Assembly: GCA_027451625.1 (NCBI GenBank)
Contig: DAIDIY010000047.1
Location: 1 to 52,350 of the forward strand
Length of the DNA: 52,350 nucleotides
Source of the DNA: Candidatus Daviesbacteria bacterium
GTDB taxonomy: Bacteria; Patescibacteriota; Microgenomatia; Daviesbacterales; UBA10151
Direction: 5' to 3'
Numbering within the stretch: position 1 is the stretch's first letter; the number at the start of each line of letters is the position of its first letter. Under the pieces are notes generated by a model that was not told where the DNA came from, did not search any database, and saw only the letters and a list, made by a program, of their open reading frames with translations. The position numbers were made by a program, and so were the translations under genes. Below are positions 38,149 through 47,929 of this stretch, piece by piece.

Positions 38149-39903
38149 TTATCCTTTCTTAAATTGATTCTTATACATTTCAACAAATTCAGACACCGTT
38201 GTTGCATCTTCGGCTCTTTTATCATCGCTTCTAAATCTGATCATTCTCGGAAATCTTAAAGCATAACCAGGTTCACCTTCAATTTTACCAGCTGTATGTA
38301 TCGGACTTCTTGTAATTTCATCTGCAAGCACCTCAATTACCAACTCAGGTTTTATCCATACAGAAGGAATAATCTGTGAATTTACCCTAGCAGGCTTTTG
38401 TTCAAGCTTGATTTTATCTGCTTTCTGATGAATCTCTCGCCATTCTTCATCTGTTAATCCCGTACCAATTTTAGAAACTGTAACAAATTCATCTTTCTCT
38501 TTATCATAAATTCCAACCAGAAGAGCTCCTGCCCCAAAATCAGCTCTTTTACCTTTACCGAAGATATAGCCTAGGATAACAACATCTATTGTATCTTTCA
38601 GCTCTCCAGCTGAATGTTTCTTGAGTTTAACCCAATTGAAATTTCTAGCTCCTGCTTCGTATAGCGAGTCTGGACGCTTAATAATTAGTCCTTCTAACCC
38701 TTTTGTCAAAGCATCATCGAACAACTCTTGAATCTTATCTGCGTCTTTAGTAATTGTTCCTTTTTGAGGGAGAAGAATTTCATTTCCTTTTACATATTTC
38801 ATCAACTTATCAATCCTCTCCTTAAGAGGTTTGTTCACTAAAGACTCATCATTGAGATACATCATATCGAATACAAAAGCTTTTAGAGGTAATTTTTTTT
38901 GCATCTCTTCAATACCATATTTCCTACGTCTTTTAGTAGTCTCTTGGAAAGGGAGAAACTCTTCTGATTCGGGATTATAAGCTAATGCTTCAGCATCTAA
39001 GATTGCAGTTTCAGCATTAATTTGAGATAAAGCTCCTTTAATTAATTCAGGAAACATGTGAGTTGTTTCTTCTAAATTTCGAGAGAAGAGCCTAACTTGG
39101 TCTCCTTTAGGTTGCCTCCTATCTAGATGAATTTGTACTCGAAATCCATCAAGTTTATTTTGCACATGTACCTCTCCTCCCATTTTTTCTATGATGGTTT
39201 GTGGGTTAGGTAATCGTTCGCAAAGCTCAGATCTTAATGGTCGACCAATCATTACGTCTAATTTATTAATACCTTCTATCCCTTTACTCCATAAAACTTC
39301 GCCGATTAAACCTAAATCAGAAGTCTTATTATATGCATTCTCTAAAAGTTTTCTTCCTGATCTATTGCCTATCTTGGCCTGAGCAAAAGCATCAAGCACA
39401 GTTGAGTCTCCAACTCCTATCCGACTACTCCCCAAAGGAATCCTAACTAAATGTTTAGCTGCTATTGGGGTAGTTATTTGTAAAATGTTCGCAAGTTTTG
39501 TAACCTTTTTATCTATAGCCCCTTCACCTATAGTTTTAGCTATTTCAGATAAATCTTTAAAAACATCCTTAACTAAGAGCTTAGTAGTCTGTGATTCTAC
39601 TTTTTTAGCTAATTTCTCTGCTACATCTCCTAAATCACCTATTCGACGGTATTCAGCTAATATCTCCTCTTTATCAACACAAAATGCTTGAGATATCGCA
39701 GCAACTACCAGTTTTTCATTCATACCTATTTCAAGAGGAATATAGAATGGAGCAATTCTACTTTGCAGCAAATAAGTAATTTGAGCTATTTCGGATCCTT
39801 GAGCTTCTTGAAAGAGACTAGTTAATATATCTATCAACACCAACCGCGAAGATGTTTTTTCCAATTTTTCAAAATATTGAGCTAATGTATTAAATATCAT
39901 CAT
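38149..39903 (-). CDS. ATP-dependent DNA ligase, archaeal/LigB type
   Basis: Seals DNA nicks using ATP. The lysyl-AMP motif is KLDGFRVQIH (Lys250, motif I). SRNLEETTHMFPEL, LDAEALAYN (motif III), GLEGLIIKRPDS and WVKLKK (motifs IV and V) follow in order. An N-terminal DNA-binding domain (about 1-200) and a C-terminal OB domain ending MIRFRSDDKRAEDATT give the full 584-residue architecture of archaeal replicative ligases. Bacteria normally depend on NAD-dependent LigA. LigA is not in this window, so whether this enzyme is the main ligase or an additional one cannot be decided here. It precedes pth by 12 nt. Confidence 0.94.
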   Translation of the reverse strand: MMIFNTLAQYFEKLEKTSSRLVLIDILTSLFQEAQGSEIAQITYLLQSRIAPFYIPLEIGMNEKLVVAAISQAFCVDKEEILAEYRRIGDLGDVAEKLAKKVESQTTKLLVKDVFKDLSEIAKTIGEGAIDKKVTKLANILQITTPIAAKHLVRIPLGSSRIGVGDSTVLDAFAQAKIGNRSGRKLLENAYNKTSDLGLIGEVLWSKGIEGINKLDVMIGRPLRSELCERLPNPQTIIEKMGGEVHVQNKLDGFRVQIHLDRRQPKGDQVRLFSRNLEETTHMFPELIKGALSQINAETAILDAEALAYNPESEEFLPFQETTKRRRKYGIEEMQKKLPLKAFVFDMMYLNDESLVNKPLKERIDKLMKYVKGNEILLPQKGTITKDADKIQELFDDALTKGLEGLIIKRPDSLYEAGARNFNWVKLKKHSAGELKDTIDVVILGYIFGKGKRADFGAGALLVGIYDKEKDEFVTVSKIGTGLTDEEWREIHQKADKIKLEQKPARVNSQIIPSVWIKPELVIEVLADEITRSPIHTAGKIEGEPGYALRFPRMIRFRSDDKRAEDATTVSEFVEMYKNQFKKG

Positions 39904-39975
39904 TTTCTAGATTTTACATCATAAAAAAAATATTTTGGAGATCTTTTTAACAAACTCCAATTAAACAAAAAAGAT

Positions 39976-41052
39976 TTAACGGAGGACATAGGCAGCTTTT
40001 TTAGTACCCCCAGTTTTCTTAATCAATCCTTTTTTCTTTAGAAACCTCAGTTCTCTTAATACTGTATCATCAGAATAATCAGGAAAAATTTTCCTAAAGT
40101 CTTTATTCTGTATCTGTTTATACTTATGAATATATTCCATAATTAACATCTGTCTCTCGTTTAATTCTATCTGCTCTCCCAAACGATCTTTAATATGACT
40201 ATCCATTGAGATCCTCTTAACTCTTTCTTTAATACGATTTAACTCAATCGCCATTCCTTCAGTAAAGTATTCAAGCCATGGGGTTAGATCTCGTTGAGAA
40301 CTATCCAAAACCAGTTGATTAGATACTACCTGCAGAGTCAAATAATACTGTAATGGATCATTATCGAAATATTCTTCTAATGAAAATAATTTTCTAATAT
40401 CGTAATTCTCTAGAAACAATATTAACGTTGCAAGCGCTCTAGAAGTTCGTCCATTCCCCTCCACAAAGGGATGGATTCGAGCCAATTCATAATGAACAAT
40501 TGCGGCTTTAATTACTGGATGTAAGTCTTTCGTCTCTTGTGAGTTAATCCAGTTTAAAAGATCTTCTACTAAATAAGGTACCTCCGCAGCAGGTGGAGGT
40601 GTATATGAGATCTGACCAGTTTGGCTATTTCTTAAAACCACCTGGCGTAAACGGAATTTTCCTGCATACTCATCATCAACCACTCTATATACAGTTAAAC
40701 GATGAATCTCCAAGATAGCTGCATTTGTTATAAAATGTGGCTTTTCTGGATTTACTTCTGAGGAGATAGTATCGATAAACTTTAAGACGTTTCTGTAGTT
40801 AATAATTTCTTGGATATCTCTATCACGAGCTATCACTTCTTTACCATCTAATACTTCTTGCGCTTCTTCAAAAGATAAAGGATTACCTTCGATATGTGTC
40901 CCATGATGGACAAATTTCTCTACAGCCTCTTTGCGAAATTTTGCTTCCCAAGCAGGTATCAAAGGGGAATTTAAGATTACTTCACGAGAGGCGTCAATTA
41001 TACCTATATTCTTTAAAATTTTATTTGTAATTATATACTTAGGTGAAAGCAT
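39976..41052 (-). CDS. Fic-domain protein with C-terminal winged helix
   Basis: Enzyme family that transfers AMP or other nucleotide parts to protein hydroxyls. The active motif HPFVEGNGR is complete (194-202, catalytic His194). An upstream helix GTHIEGNPLSFEEAQEVL (about 51-68) provides the inhibitory Glu55, placing it among self-inhibited Fic proteins. The Thr is one residue nearer the Glu than in the common motif. YTPPPAAEVPYL is the target-binding flap. A C-terminal domain (about 290-358) looks like a winged helix, so the protein may also bind DNA. No antitoxin gene is adjacent. Its target is unknown. Confidence 0.92.
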   Translation of the reverse strand: MLSPKYIITNKILKNIGIIDASREVILNSPLIPAWEAKFRKEAVEKFVHHGTHIEGNPLSFEEAQEVLDGKEVIARDRDIQEIINYRNVLKFIDTISSEVNPEKPHFITNAAILEIHRLTVYRVVDDEYAGKFRLRQVVLRNSQTGQISYTPPPAAEVPYLVEDLLNWINSQETKDLHPVIKAAIVHYELARIHPFVEGNGRTSRALATLILFLENYDIRKLFSLEEYFDNDPLQYYLTLQVVSNQLVLDSSQRDLTPWLEYFTEGMAIELNRIKERVKRISMDSHIKDRLGEQIELNERQMLIMEYIHKYKQIQNKDFRKIFPDYSDDTVLRELRFLKKKGLIKKTGGTKKAAYVLR

Positions 41053-41137
41053 ATCTAAATGATAAAACCTAAATAATTATTGCATATTTCCCGCAAATGG
41101 TACAATATAGTCGTATAACATTTTGGATTATTAATAT

Positions 41138-41428
41138 ATGGCATCATCTTCAACTAAAAAGGCAGAAGAAAAAAACTTTCAGGAAACTCTTGTGTCTCAG
41201 CTCGTCACTTTATCAACTTCTGGGTTCGGATTAGTGGCTGCTCTCGCATGGAATAATGTGATTCAAGATTTGGTTAAAAACTATATTCAAACATATTTTC
41301 CTAAAAATGCTGGAATAATATCAGAATTGATTTATGCTGTTTTAATTACTATGATCGCTGTAACAGTTACCTACCAGCTGTCACGTCTTGCTGCTAGATT
41401 ACATAATCTTAAAAACAGATCATCATAA
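41138..41428 (+). CDS. Small two-span membrane protein, DUF5654-like
   Basis: A 96-residue protein with a Lys/Glu-rich N-terminus and two hydrophobic segments (about 28-45 and 65-83), separated by a short polar loop. The pattern VTLSTSGFGLVAALAWNNVIQDL resembles the small DUF5654 membrane family common in CPR and archaea; function unknown. TGG-TACAAT (about 41098-41106) lies 31 nt before the ATG and may be its promoter. It is divergent from the Fic gene and convergent with recF (10 nt apart). Confidence 0.68.
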   Translation: MASSSTKKAEEKNFQETLVSQLVTLSTSGFGLVAALAWNNVIQDLVKNYIQTYFPKNAGIISELIYAVLITMIAVTVTYQLSRLAARLHNLKNRSS

Positions 41429-41438
41429 TAAGCAATTA

Positions 41439-42521
41439 TTAAATGATGTCTCCTTTTTCAATTTTAATTACCTTAGCTTTATTTAAAAACTCTTTTGGTA
41501 GATCTAAGATATTTATAACAGACAAAAAAGTCTGTTGACTATCTACCATCGAGATTACATAATCACGATGTTTTTGATCTAGCTCAGAGAAGATATCATC
41601 AAGTAACAAGATAGGATCAAGACCTTTAATATCTTTAATAAACATTCTCTGTGCAAGTTTCAAGTCTAAAACTGCTGTTCTCATTTCCCCTCTTGATCCA
41701 TAATATGCTAAATTTTTATTATTTGCTTGAAATAAAAAATCATCTCTGTGTGGACCTACCAAGCTCATTCCTGCTTCAATCTCTTTAGATAAATATTCAT
41801 TAATACGTCCGATAGAAATTACATTTGGTTGATGTACAAATTGTAATCCCGGCAAAAACCCTTCGCTTTCACCTAACATCTTAACTTTTTGATTTAAAGA
41901 ATCAATAAACTCAGATCGTTTACGAGAAATTTTTTGTCCCAAGTCAATTATTTGGAGTGTCCAATATTCAAGCTCTGAGAGCCGACTAGTACCTTCTCTT
42001 ATCCTTTTTAAAAGACGATTCCTAGAAGTTAAACTCTCATTATATCCAATTAAATCTTTTCTATAAGATAGATCTATTTGAGATAAGGAGTTATCAATAT
42101 ATGATCTTCTATCAGCTGGAGAACCCAAAATTAAATTTATATCTTCAGGAGAAAAATATACAACTATTAGTTCGCCAGCATAATCAGTAATCCTCTTTGC
42201 TAATCCGTTTAGCTTAAATTTCTTTTCAATTTTTTCATCGATATGGCCATCAGATACTTTTTGCATTCCAATTACAACTCTTGATGTCTGTTGATTATTT
42301 TCAATTTCTCCTTCTAAATAAGTAAATTTCTCACCATCTTTTATCAGCTGGAAATCTTTGTCAACTCGAGGAGACTTTCCTCCAGCTAAAAAATAAATAC
42401 TTTCTAAAAGGTTAGATTTTCCTTGAGCATTATCCCCCACTATAACGGTCATCAGTGGGAACTCTAACTCCAATTTTGAGAAGTTTCGAAAATTTATAAG
42501 TTTTAGTGTCCTTAACAACAT
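41439..42521 (-). CDS. recF: DNA replication/repair protein RecF
   Basis: SMC-like ATPase that helps load RecA at gaps. Walker A is GDNAQGKSN (about 30-38). A signature-like region is SRLSELEYW and onwards, Walker B is LLLDDIFSELD (about 305-315), and FLSVINIL follows. The early LKLINFRNFSKLELEF block is also diagnostic. At 360 residues it has normal length. It is not next to dnaN or gyrB as in many bacteria. The N-terminus (MLLRTLKLINFRNF) fits the family start. Confidence 0.96.
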   Translation of the reverse strand: MLLRTLKLINFRNFSKLELEFPLMTVIVGDNAQGKSNLLESIYFLAGGKSPRVDKDFQLIKDGEKFTYLEGEIENNQQTSRVVIGMQKVSDGHIDEKIEKKFKLNGLAKRITDYAGELIVVYFSPEDINLILGSPADRRSYIDNSLSQIDLSYRKDLIGYNESLTSRNRLLKRIREGTSRLSELEYWTLQIIDLGQKISRKRSEFIDSLNQKVKMLGESEGFLPGLQFVHQPNVISIGRINEYLSKEIEAGMSLVGPHRDDFLFQANNKNLAYYGSRGEMRTAVLDLKLAQRMFIKDIKGLDPILLLDDIFSELDQKHRDYVISMVDSQQTFLSVINILDLPKEFLNKAKVIKIEKGDII

Positions 42522-42611
42522 ACCTTAATCTGATTTAAGACATTACGAAAAACTAAATAGACTGTCAATCTAATGAAGCATGATAGAATTTTTAGAGTTT
42601 AAAAATTTAAT

Positions 42612-44009
42612 TTATACTCCTTTATTTCCTTTTTGCCAATGTTCCAGTCCTAAAAATTCTCTTAGCTTATAAGGCAAAAATTTTTCTTTGAAAAATAGGC
42701 TTGGAGAATAAGCCAACATGCCTAAAATAAATATTATAAGTCCTAGCCCTAAAAAAACAGTTGCAGCTCCAAAGCTATCTGAAAGAATACCAGCCAAAAA
42801 TACAGGTAAAGCCGCAAAAGACGTCATTATTACAGCAAGTACTGCGAAAACTTTACCCCGATCCTTTTCTGGAGTATTCTCTTGCAGCACTGTCTGACAA
42901 GGTATAATTATCGACACAGTTGCAAAACCTAAAATCATTGCTCCTAAAGCAAAATAGGAAGAAATCGAAGGAGCTCTAAAAAAATACCGTGGGTGCATCA
43001 GATGAATTGGGATCTCGTGAAGCTGTAATAATTTTACAATTATTGGTGTTGCTCCTACTAGAATAAAGATCAATCCCGAAACGATAATGGCCGGGATAAC
43101 GATTAACCTTCGAGGTAACTTATGAAACCAAAACTTATTACCGAGTATTATACCTAGAATCATTCCAATTCCCAATGGAAACATTACAAAATAAGATGAA
43201 TCAGTTGCATGAATTTTCAAAACAGTCTCTAAATATGAAGGCATTAAAACAGCCAACACCCCCACTACTCCCTGCATTCCAGAGAGAATAATAATCGCAG
43301 CAAATACGGATACTTTTTCTCGAATGAGCTTAAGGGTTAACTTGCTTTCTATATAGGTTACTCTAATCAAACGGTCTATGCTATTAAAATTTAAGAGTCC
43401 TTCGAATTTTTTATCTTCTGTTAAAACCTTAATTGGAGGTAAATTCTGAGCAAGTAGTGAAGCTATGAGTAGTATTCCAGATCCTAAAATGAATATCGCA
43501 TTAATTCCTAGTACGTTTAATATAGGTCCTGCTATAGAATAGCCTATCATCAAAGCTGCAGAAAATGTCAGTGAGAATAAAGAATTTGCTAAAAAGAGCT
43601 GTTTTTCAGATACTAACATTGGGATTGAAGAGCTCTCTGAAGGCATAAAAAACTGAGCTAAAGAATTAATTATAAAAGTATCAAACAATATTAGTACAAA
43701 AGAGGCTTTAATGAAGATAAAGAGCGCGAAACAGAGTGCTATCACAAAATCAATTAATATAATCAGTTTTCGTCTATCTAAGATATCTACAAATACTCCA
43801 GCAAAAAGCCCAAATAAAATTGCCGGGGAGTAGATTGAGAGCATCAGAGCAGAAACTGCTACTTCTGTTCGAACAAGCTTAAATACCCAAATGATTAAGG
43901 CAAAGTTTATTGCGTTGTATGAAAGTTGAATTAATATTTGATTGAACCATAAATACCTAAACCCTTTATTTCTTAAAAGCTCACGAAATCTCACACTCGA
44001 ACCATCCAT
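42612..44009 (-). CDS. Major facilitator superfamily transporter
   Basis: A 465-residue membrane protein with about 12 hydrophobic spans and the MFS loop motif GLFAGVFVDILDRRKLI between spans 2 and 3. Cytoplasmic N-terminus LRNKGFRYLWFNQ is typical of the MFS_3/enterobactin-exporter-like branch, which exports small molecules or drugs. A second-half counterpart is ENTPEKDRGKVFAV. Substrate cannot be told. It is not tightly linked to either neighbour (53 and 90 nt gaps), and an AT-rich region with TATAAT-like sequence precedes it. Confidence 0.9.
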   Translation of the reverse strand: MDGSSVRFRELLRNKGFRYLWFNQILIQLSYNAINFALIIWVFKLVRTEVAVSALMLSIYSPAILFGLFAGVFVDILDRRKLIILIDFVIALCFALFIFIKASFVLILFDTFIINSLAQFFMPSESSSIPMLVSEKQLFLANSLFSLTFSAALMIGYSIAGPILNVLGINAIFILGSGILLIASLLAQNLPPIKVLTEDKKFEGLLNFNSIDRLIRVTYIESKLTLKLIREKVSVFAAIIILSGMQGVVGVLAVLMPSYLETVLKIHATDSSYFVMFPLGIGMILGIILGNKFWFHKLPRRLIVIPAIIVSGLIFILVGATPIIVKLLQLHEIPIHLMHPRYFFRAPSISSYFALGAMILGFATVSIIIPCQTVLQENTPEKDRGKVFAVLAVIMTSFAALPVFLAGILSDSFGAATVFLGLGLIIFILGMLAYSPSLFFKEKFLPYKLREFLGLEHWQKGNKGV

Positions 44010-44062
44010 AAGTTAAAAATTATTATATACTAAAATAATTCTAGACTATTTGATAACAATCA

Positions 44063-44920
44063 TTACATTTGACATCTAGAACAATAAAAACTACTCCTTC
44101 CATTCAAAATTATATTCTCAATCAGATTTCCACAGGTAAAACATGGTTTTCCTTCTCGATTATAAACTTTGGCAACATTTAGAAAGTTTCCTTTTTCTCC
44201 TCTTTCATTGACAAAATGAGATCTACTAGCACCTTTTTGAGCAATACCCATCAATAAAACTTTCCTCATAGAATCAAATAACTTTTTAATCTCAGATTGG
44301 CTAAGCTGTTCAATCTTTTTTACAGGATTAATTCTAGCCAAAAATAGAGCTTCTGAAGAATAAATATTACCTATTCCTACTATCAGATGTTGATCCATAA
44401 GTGCTACTTTAATTGCAGTTTTTCCTCTTTTCTGTAAGCTCCTTCTAAAATCATCAAATGAAAAGTTGTCCTCTAAAGGTTCTGGACCTAAATTTCCAAA
44501 TATATCATCTATTGCTTTCTGTAAACTAGGAAATTCCCTTATCCAACCAAACTTTCTTTGGTCATTAAAGTATAGTTTCGAACCGTTATCAAAAGTAATA
44601 ATTACTCTTATTTGTTTATGAAATAGTGCTTCATATCGTTTAAGGTTATATATTGTAGATCTATTTTTTTTTATTTTACTGGGAACAAAGATTAGCTGCC
44701 CGCTCATTTTTAGATGGATCACCAAGACTCTATCATTTTCGAACTCAATACCTAACATTTTGCCGCGTCGGAAGATATCTTTAATTGTTAAATTGAAAAA
44801 ATTTTGAGGATTTCCTTGGAAACTTTTCTGATTATAAATATCTATTTTTAATACTTTCAAATTAACAGCTTGTTCCTTTAGACCCATTCTAATCGTTTCT
44901 ACTTCAGGAAGTTCAGGCAT
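44063..44920 (-). CDS. mutM: Formamidopyrimidine-DNA glycosylase
   Basis: Base-excision enzyme for oxidised purines (8-oxoguanine, FapyG) with AP lyase activity. The mature N-terminus PELPEVETIR supplies the catalytic Pro2 and Glu3. The Lys loop LVIHLKMSGQ, the void-filling region and the helix-two-turn-helix (LMDQHLIVGIGNIYSSEALF) are intact. The C-terminal zinc finger is VYNREGKPCFTCG ... FYCSRCQ, with four cysteines. At 285 residues it is of normal size. Other repair genes (recF, AlkD-like, polA, ligase) lie in the same - strand region. Confidence 0.97.
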   Translation of the reverse strand: MPELPEVETIRMGLKEQAVNLKVLKIDIYNQKSFQGNPQNFFNLTIKDIFRRGKMLGIEFENDRVLVIHLKMSGQLIFVPSKIKKNRSTIYNLKRYEALFHKQIRVIITFDNGSKLYFNDQRKFGWIREFPSLQKAIDDIFGNLGPEPLEDNFSFDDFRRSLQKRGKTAIKVALMDQHLIVGIGNIYSSEALFLARINPVKKIEQLSQSEIKKLFDSMRKVLLMGIAQKGASRSHFVNERGEKGNFLNVAKVYNREGKPCFTCGNLIENIILNGRSSFYCSRCQM

Positions 44921-44983
44921 AGACTTTGTAAGACTAACAGATACAGGTCATCTTTGTCTAGAATAAATAGTTAATACTGTTGA

Positions 44984-45415
44984 CTACAAAGCCCTTACAT
45001 AGAGAAAATATAAAGCTAACAGTGTAACTATACATTGGCTTGATAAACCATATACAACACCTACTTGAGTTTGCCACCCCGAGCCTGTAACATGAGTTTT
45101 AATACCAATCTTCTGAGACAGATGTAAAAAATTATCAAGATCAGTAAAAGCTCCAACAAATCCACCAACCATCATGTTTGGATCGCTTCTTAAAAGCCAA
45201 AGTAAACCTAACCCTAAAGATAGATCAATAAGGAAAAGAATAATATATAAAATCTTCCGCCATCTAGGCATATTTTTATCTCGAACATTTGGATCCCAGT
45301 GAGGCAGGAAATCCAAAACTAAATGGCTAATATAACCGCCTCCAATAGCCTCTGGGATATTAGAGGTAAAATAACCAACGCTAGCTCCAACTGCTACATG
45401 AGGCAAGATACTCAT
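44984..45415 (-). CDS. Small polytopic membrane protein, unknown function
   Basis: A 143-residue protein with about four hydrophobic segments and conserved-looking polar residues. HLVLDFLPHWDP (about 31-42) and FTDLDNFLHLSQK (about 90-102) recall the HxxxD/PHxxD patterns of the YdjM/DUF457 membrane-bound metal-dependent hydrolase group. The match is weak and the family's N-terminal domain is incomplete. It begins 3 nt after the stop of the GT4 glycosyltransferase on the same strand, so the two are probably co-transcribed. Confidence 0.55.
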   Translation of the reverse strand: MSILPHVAVGASVGYFTSNIPEAIGGGYISHLVLDFLPHWDPNVRDKNMPRWRKILYIILFLIDLSLGLGLLWLLRSDPNMMVGGFVGAFTDLDNFLHLSQKIGIKTHVTGSGWQTQVGVVYGLSSQCIVTLLALYFLYVRAL

Positions 45416-45418
45416 ATT

Positions 45419-46576
45419 TTATTTATAACTGTTAATTTTAGATAATTTTTCTTCTACCTCAAGACCTTGCTTAATAAGTGAGAGAATATCTTTTTTAAAC
45501 CTTTCTTTAGAAAACTTCTCTACTTCTTTGGAGATATGAGAAGATTCGAATTCTATTTGATCAAACTTCTCCAGTACAGACATTAAAGATTCAACGGTTG
45601 CTTCCTCATAAAATAATCCTGTTTTTTTATCAATAACCGTCTCTAAATATCCCCCAGCTTTTACTGCAATAACTGGAGTACCTAGAGATTGTGATTCAAC
45701 TGCAGTTATGCCAAAATCCTCATCTTCTGAAGCCACAATCAAAGCTTTAGCACCTTGATATAATTTAGCTAGTTCCTCATCTCTCACAGATCCCAAAAAT
45801 TCTATATTTTTTCCGGACTTTTTTCTCAGATCTTGTTCTATTGGCCCTACTCCAACTACCTTAAGAGGAAGATTTAAAGAAGTACACGCATCAATTATAA
45901 TGTCAACACCTTTACCTCTTACCAATCTAGAAACTGACAGAAAATAACTCTTTTCTGATTTATGAAAAATTTCCATAGATTTAAGTTTTTCAATCTCTAC
46001 GGGAGGATAAACAACTACTGCTTGCCGCTTATAAAATTTTTTAATTCTCTCAGCCACATTTTGTGAATTAGCGATTAACAAATCCGGCCTTTGAGATATC
46101 TGATAATCATAGAGGCGCAATAAATGATTAGCTAATTCTCCAAACACTCTAGTTAAAAGATGTTTTTTATAATTAAAACTAGTCGTGTACCCATATAGGA
46201 ACCTTGGAGGAGTATGAATATACGCTAAATGGAGAGTTTTAGTCCCTGTTAATACACCTTTAGCAAAATACACAGCAGAGGAAGAGATCACTACATCATA
46301 ATCTCTAAGATCAAAATTCTCAAATATTAATGGGGCAAAGATACGAAAAGGTGAGATAAGTTTATTCGCCAACGGTAACTTTTGAAGCCAAGAAGTTTTA
46401 ATATTCCAATTTTTAAGTCTGTCCCTATGAACACCTAACCCTTTCAGATTACAATAAGCTGTATATATAGGCGCATCTGGAAAAAGCTCATGAAGAGCTT
46501 CTAATACTCTCTCTGCACCTCCATACTCTCTTATATAATCATGAACCAATGCCACCTTCATATAATACTTTCTCAA
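45419..46576 (-). CDS. GT4-family glycosyltransferase
   Basis: A 385-residue retaining glycosyltransferase with two Rossmann-like domains. The N-terminal VALVHDYIREYGGAERVLEAL is the acceptor domain opening. The C-terminal donor site has VSRLVRGKGVDIII, SEDEDFGITAVES (the E-x7-E motif) and GGYLETV. The annotated ATG at 46576 adds MRKYY before a second ATG at 46561 (MKVALVHDY), which is where family members usually begin, so the shorter start is quite possible. Its sugar donor is unknown. A small membrane protein gene follows after 3 nt. Confidence 0.93.
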   Translation of the reverse strand: MRKYYMKVALVHDYIREYGGAERVLEALHELFPDAPIYTAYCNLKGLGVHRDRLKNWNIKTSWLQKLPLANKLISPFRIFAPLIFENFDLRDYDVVISSSAVYFAKGVLTGTKTLHLAYIHTPPRFLYGYTTSFNYKKHLLTRVFGELANHLLRLYDYQISQRPDLLIANSQNVAERIKKFYKRQAVVVYPPVEIEKLKSMEIFHKSEKSYFLSVSRLVRGKGVDIIIDACTSLNLPLKVVGVGPIEQDLRKKSGKNIEFLGSVRDEELAKLYQGAKALIVASEDEDFGITAVESQSLGTPVIAVKAGGYLETVIDKKTGLFYEEATVESLMSVLEKFDQIEFESSHISKEVEKFSKERFKKDILSLIKQGLEVEEKLSKINSYK

Positions 46577-46649
46577 ATATATTCTATAATATCTCAGATT
46601 AAATGATAGCCATTAGTCCTAAAATTTTAGAATATTCTGTAGATAAGAA

Positions 46650-47366
46650 CTATTTTTTCCCACTTGTTAATTTATTTTTAGTTTCTCGTATTGCAATTGC
46701 AGGTAAATTATTTTCGTTTATCTGTAAATAATCAACTAGCATCGCACGATTGTATCTAATAAGACTCCTCAGTAGCCATGAGATAGCTTTTGATATTAGA
46801 ATATTCTTTTCTGCTTTTAGACTATCGATATTCATAAGCGATAGCTTCACTAATCGCAAATCACTACTATGACCAACGGGAGAGGTCAATAATACCAAAC
46901 TTGCTCTACGTTTATTAATATTTTCGTCATTAGCAAGTCTTAGCAGGAAACATTCCCATTCACTCCACCTGGATAAAATTTCATCCGCAGTAAATATCCC
47001 TTGACAGGTAGAATCAATTTCTGCCCATCCATTTAATTTTCCAAGCCATTCATCAAGCTTTAATAAAGAGATTTCATGTCTATAGTTTGAAAAACATCTT
47101 AATATTTCCCCGGTAATAGTTTTTTCTTCATAAAATTGTCCATCGTATAATTGATCTAAAAGATATATAAAATCACCATGGCTCAAACTTTTATATCTAT
47201 TTTTAAAATAGTGCGCAATCATTTTTTTACGTGGATTTCTGATTGACAAATATTTATGCCCGCTAGATAAGTAGTTATCATTTCCAGATAGTCTCGAGCG
47301 ATCTCCTGCAGCTTTTTTGAGTTCTTCTAAAATCTCTTTGTAATATTTATTCATCTTTTTGCCCAT
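46650..47366 (-). CDS. DNA alkylation repair protein, AlkD-like
   Basis: A 238-residue all-helical HEAT-repeat protein resembling AlkD, a glycosylase that removes bulky or positively charged alkylated bases. Markers are SIRNPRKKMIAHYFKN near the start, GWAEIDSTCQGI (the Trp/Asp region of the active cleft) and RRASLVLLTSPV. The penultimate helix region AEKNILISKAISWLLR is also characteristic. Its start lies 20 nt inside the end of the upstream TrmH-like gene (overlap 47347-47366), implying translational coupling. An internal ATG (MNKYYKEIL, four codons later) is an alternative start. Confidence 0.85.
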   Translation of the reverse strand: MGKKMNKYYKEILEELKKAAGDRSRLSGNDNYLSSGHKYLSIRNPRKKMIAHYFKNRYKSLSHGDFIYLLDQLYDGQFYEEKTITGEILRCFSNYRHEISLLKLDEWLGKLNGWAEIDSTCQGIFTADEILSRWSEWECFLLRLANDENINKRRASLVLLTSPVGHSSDLRLVKLSLMNIDSLKAEKNILISKAISWLLRSLIRYNRAMLVDYLQINENNLPAIAIRETKNKLTSGKK

Positions 47367-47877
47367 ACCTTTGTCTTAGTATTTCATATAGAAACAATGC
47401 TGCCGCAACTGACACATTAAAACTCTCTGTCAATCCTTGCATCGGCAGATATACAAGATGATCGGCTAAGTTAATTACTTCTTCAGATATACCTTGTGAT
47501 TCATTTCCCATAACCAATGCTATCCTCCCTTCAAATCTGGTTGTCAATAGATTATTAGCAGTCGGATTAACATAGGTTCCATAGATAATAAATCCTTCTT
47601 CTTTTAATTTACTCAAGCACTCAGAACTCGAAGAATAATAGGTGATATCTAACCATTTAGAAGCTCCTGATGAAACATTAGAAGATAATCTGGGTCGCTT
47701 TCCTGCCGAGTTAATAATAAATACTCTGCCTATTCCAAATCCTTCTGTAGTCCGAAGAATTGCTGAGATATTAAGCTCTTCAGACAAATTCTCTAATACC
47801 AAAACTAAATTTTTGTTTCTATTTTCTAGAGCTTTACTAATTCTATCCTCTCTTGATAAATACGAATAATTTTTCAT
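47347..47877 (-). CDS. TrmH-family RNA 2'-O-methyltransferase
   Basis: SPOUT-fold ribose methyltransferase, closest in appearance to tRNA Gm18 methyltransferase TrmH. Motif 1 is ISAILRTTEGFGIGRV, motif 2 LVMGNESQGIS and motif 3 LPMQGLTESFNVSVAAALFLYEIL; all key residues are present. At 176 residues it is a minimal enzyme without the long C-terminal extension of E. coli TrmH. It is a different subtype from the trmH-like gene at 18626. It overlaps the AlkD-like gene by 20 nt, so an RNA-modifying and a DNA-repair enzyme are made from one message. Confidence 0.93.
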   Translation of the reverse strand: MKNYSYLSREDRISKALENRNKNLVLVLENLSEELNISAILRTTEGFGIGRVFIINSAGKRPRLSSNVSSGASKWLDITYYSSSSECLSKLKEEGFIIYGTYVNPTANNLLTTRFEGRIALVMGNESQGISEEVINLADHLVYLPMQGLTESFNVSVAAALFLYEILRQRYGQKDE

Positions 47878-47929
47878 AGATCAATCCTTAGAGTTTAGCA
47901 AAAACATATAATCATGATAATATGGTCTT

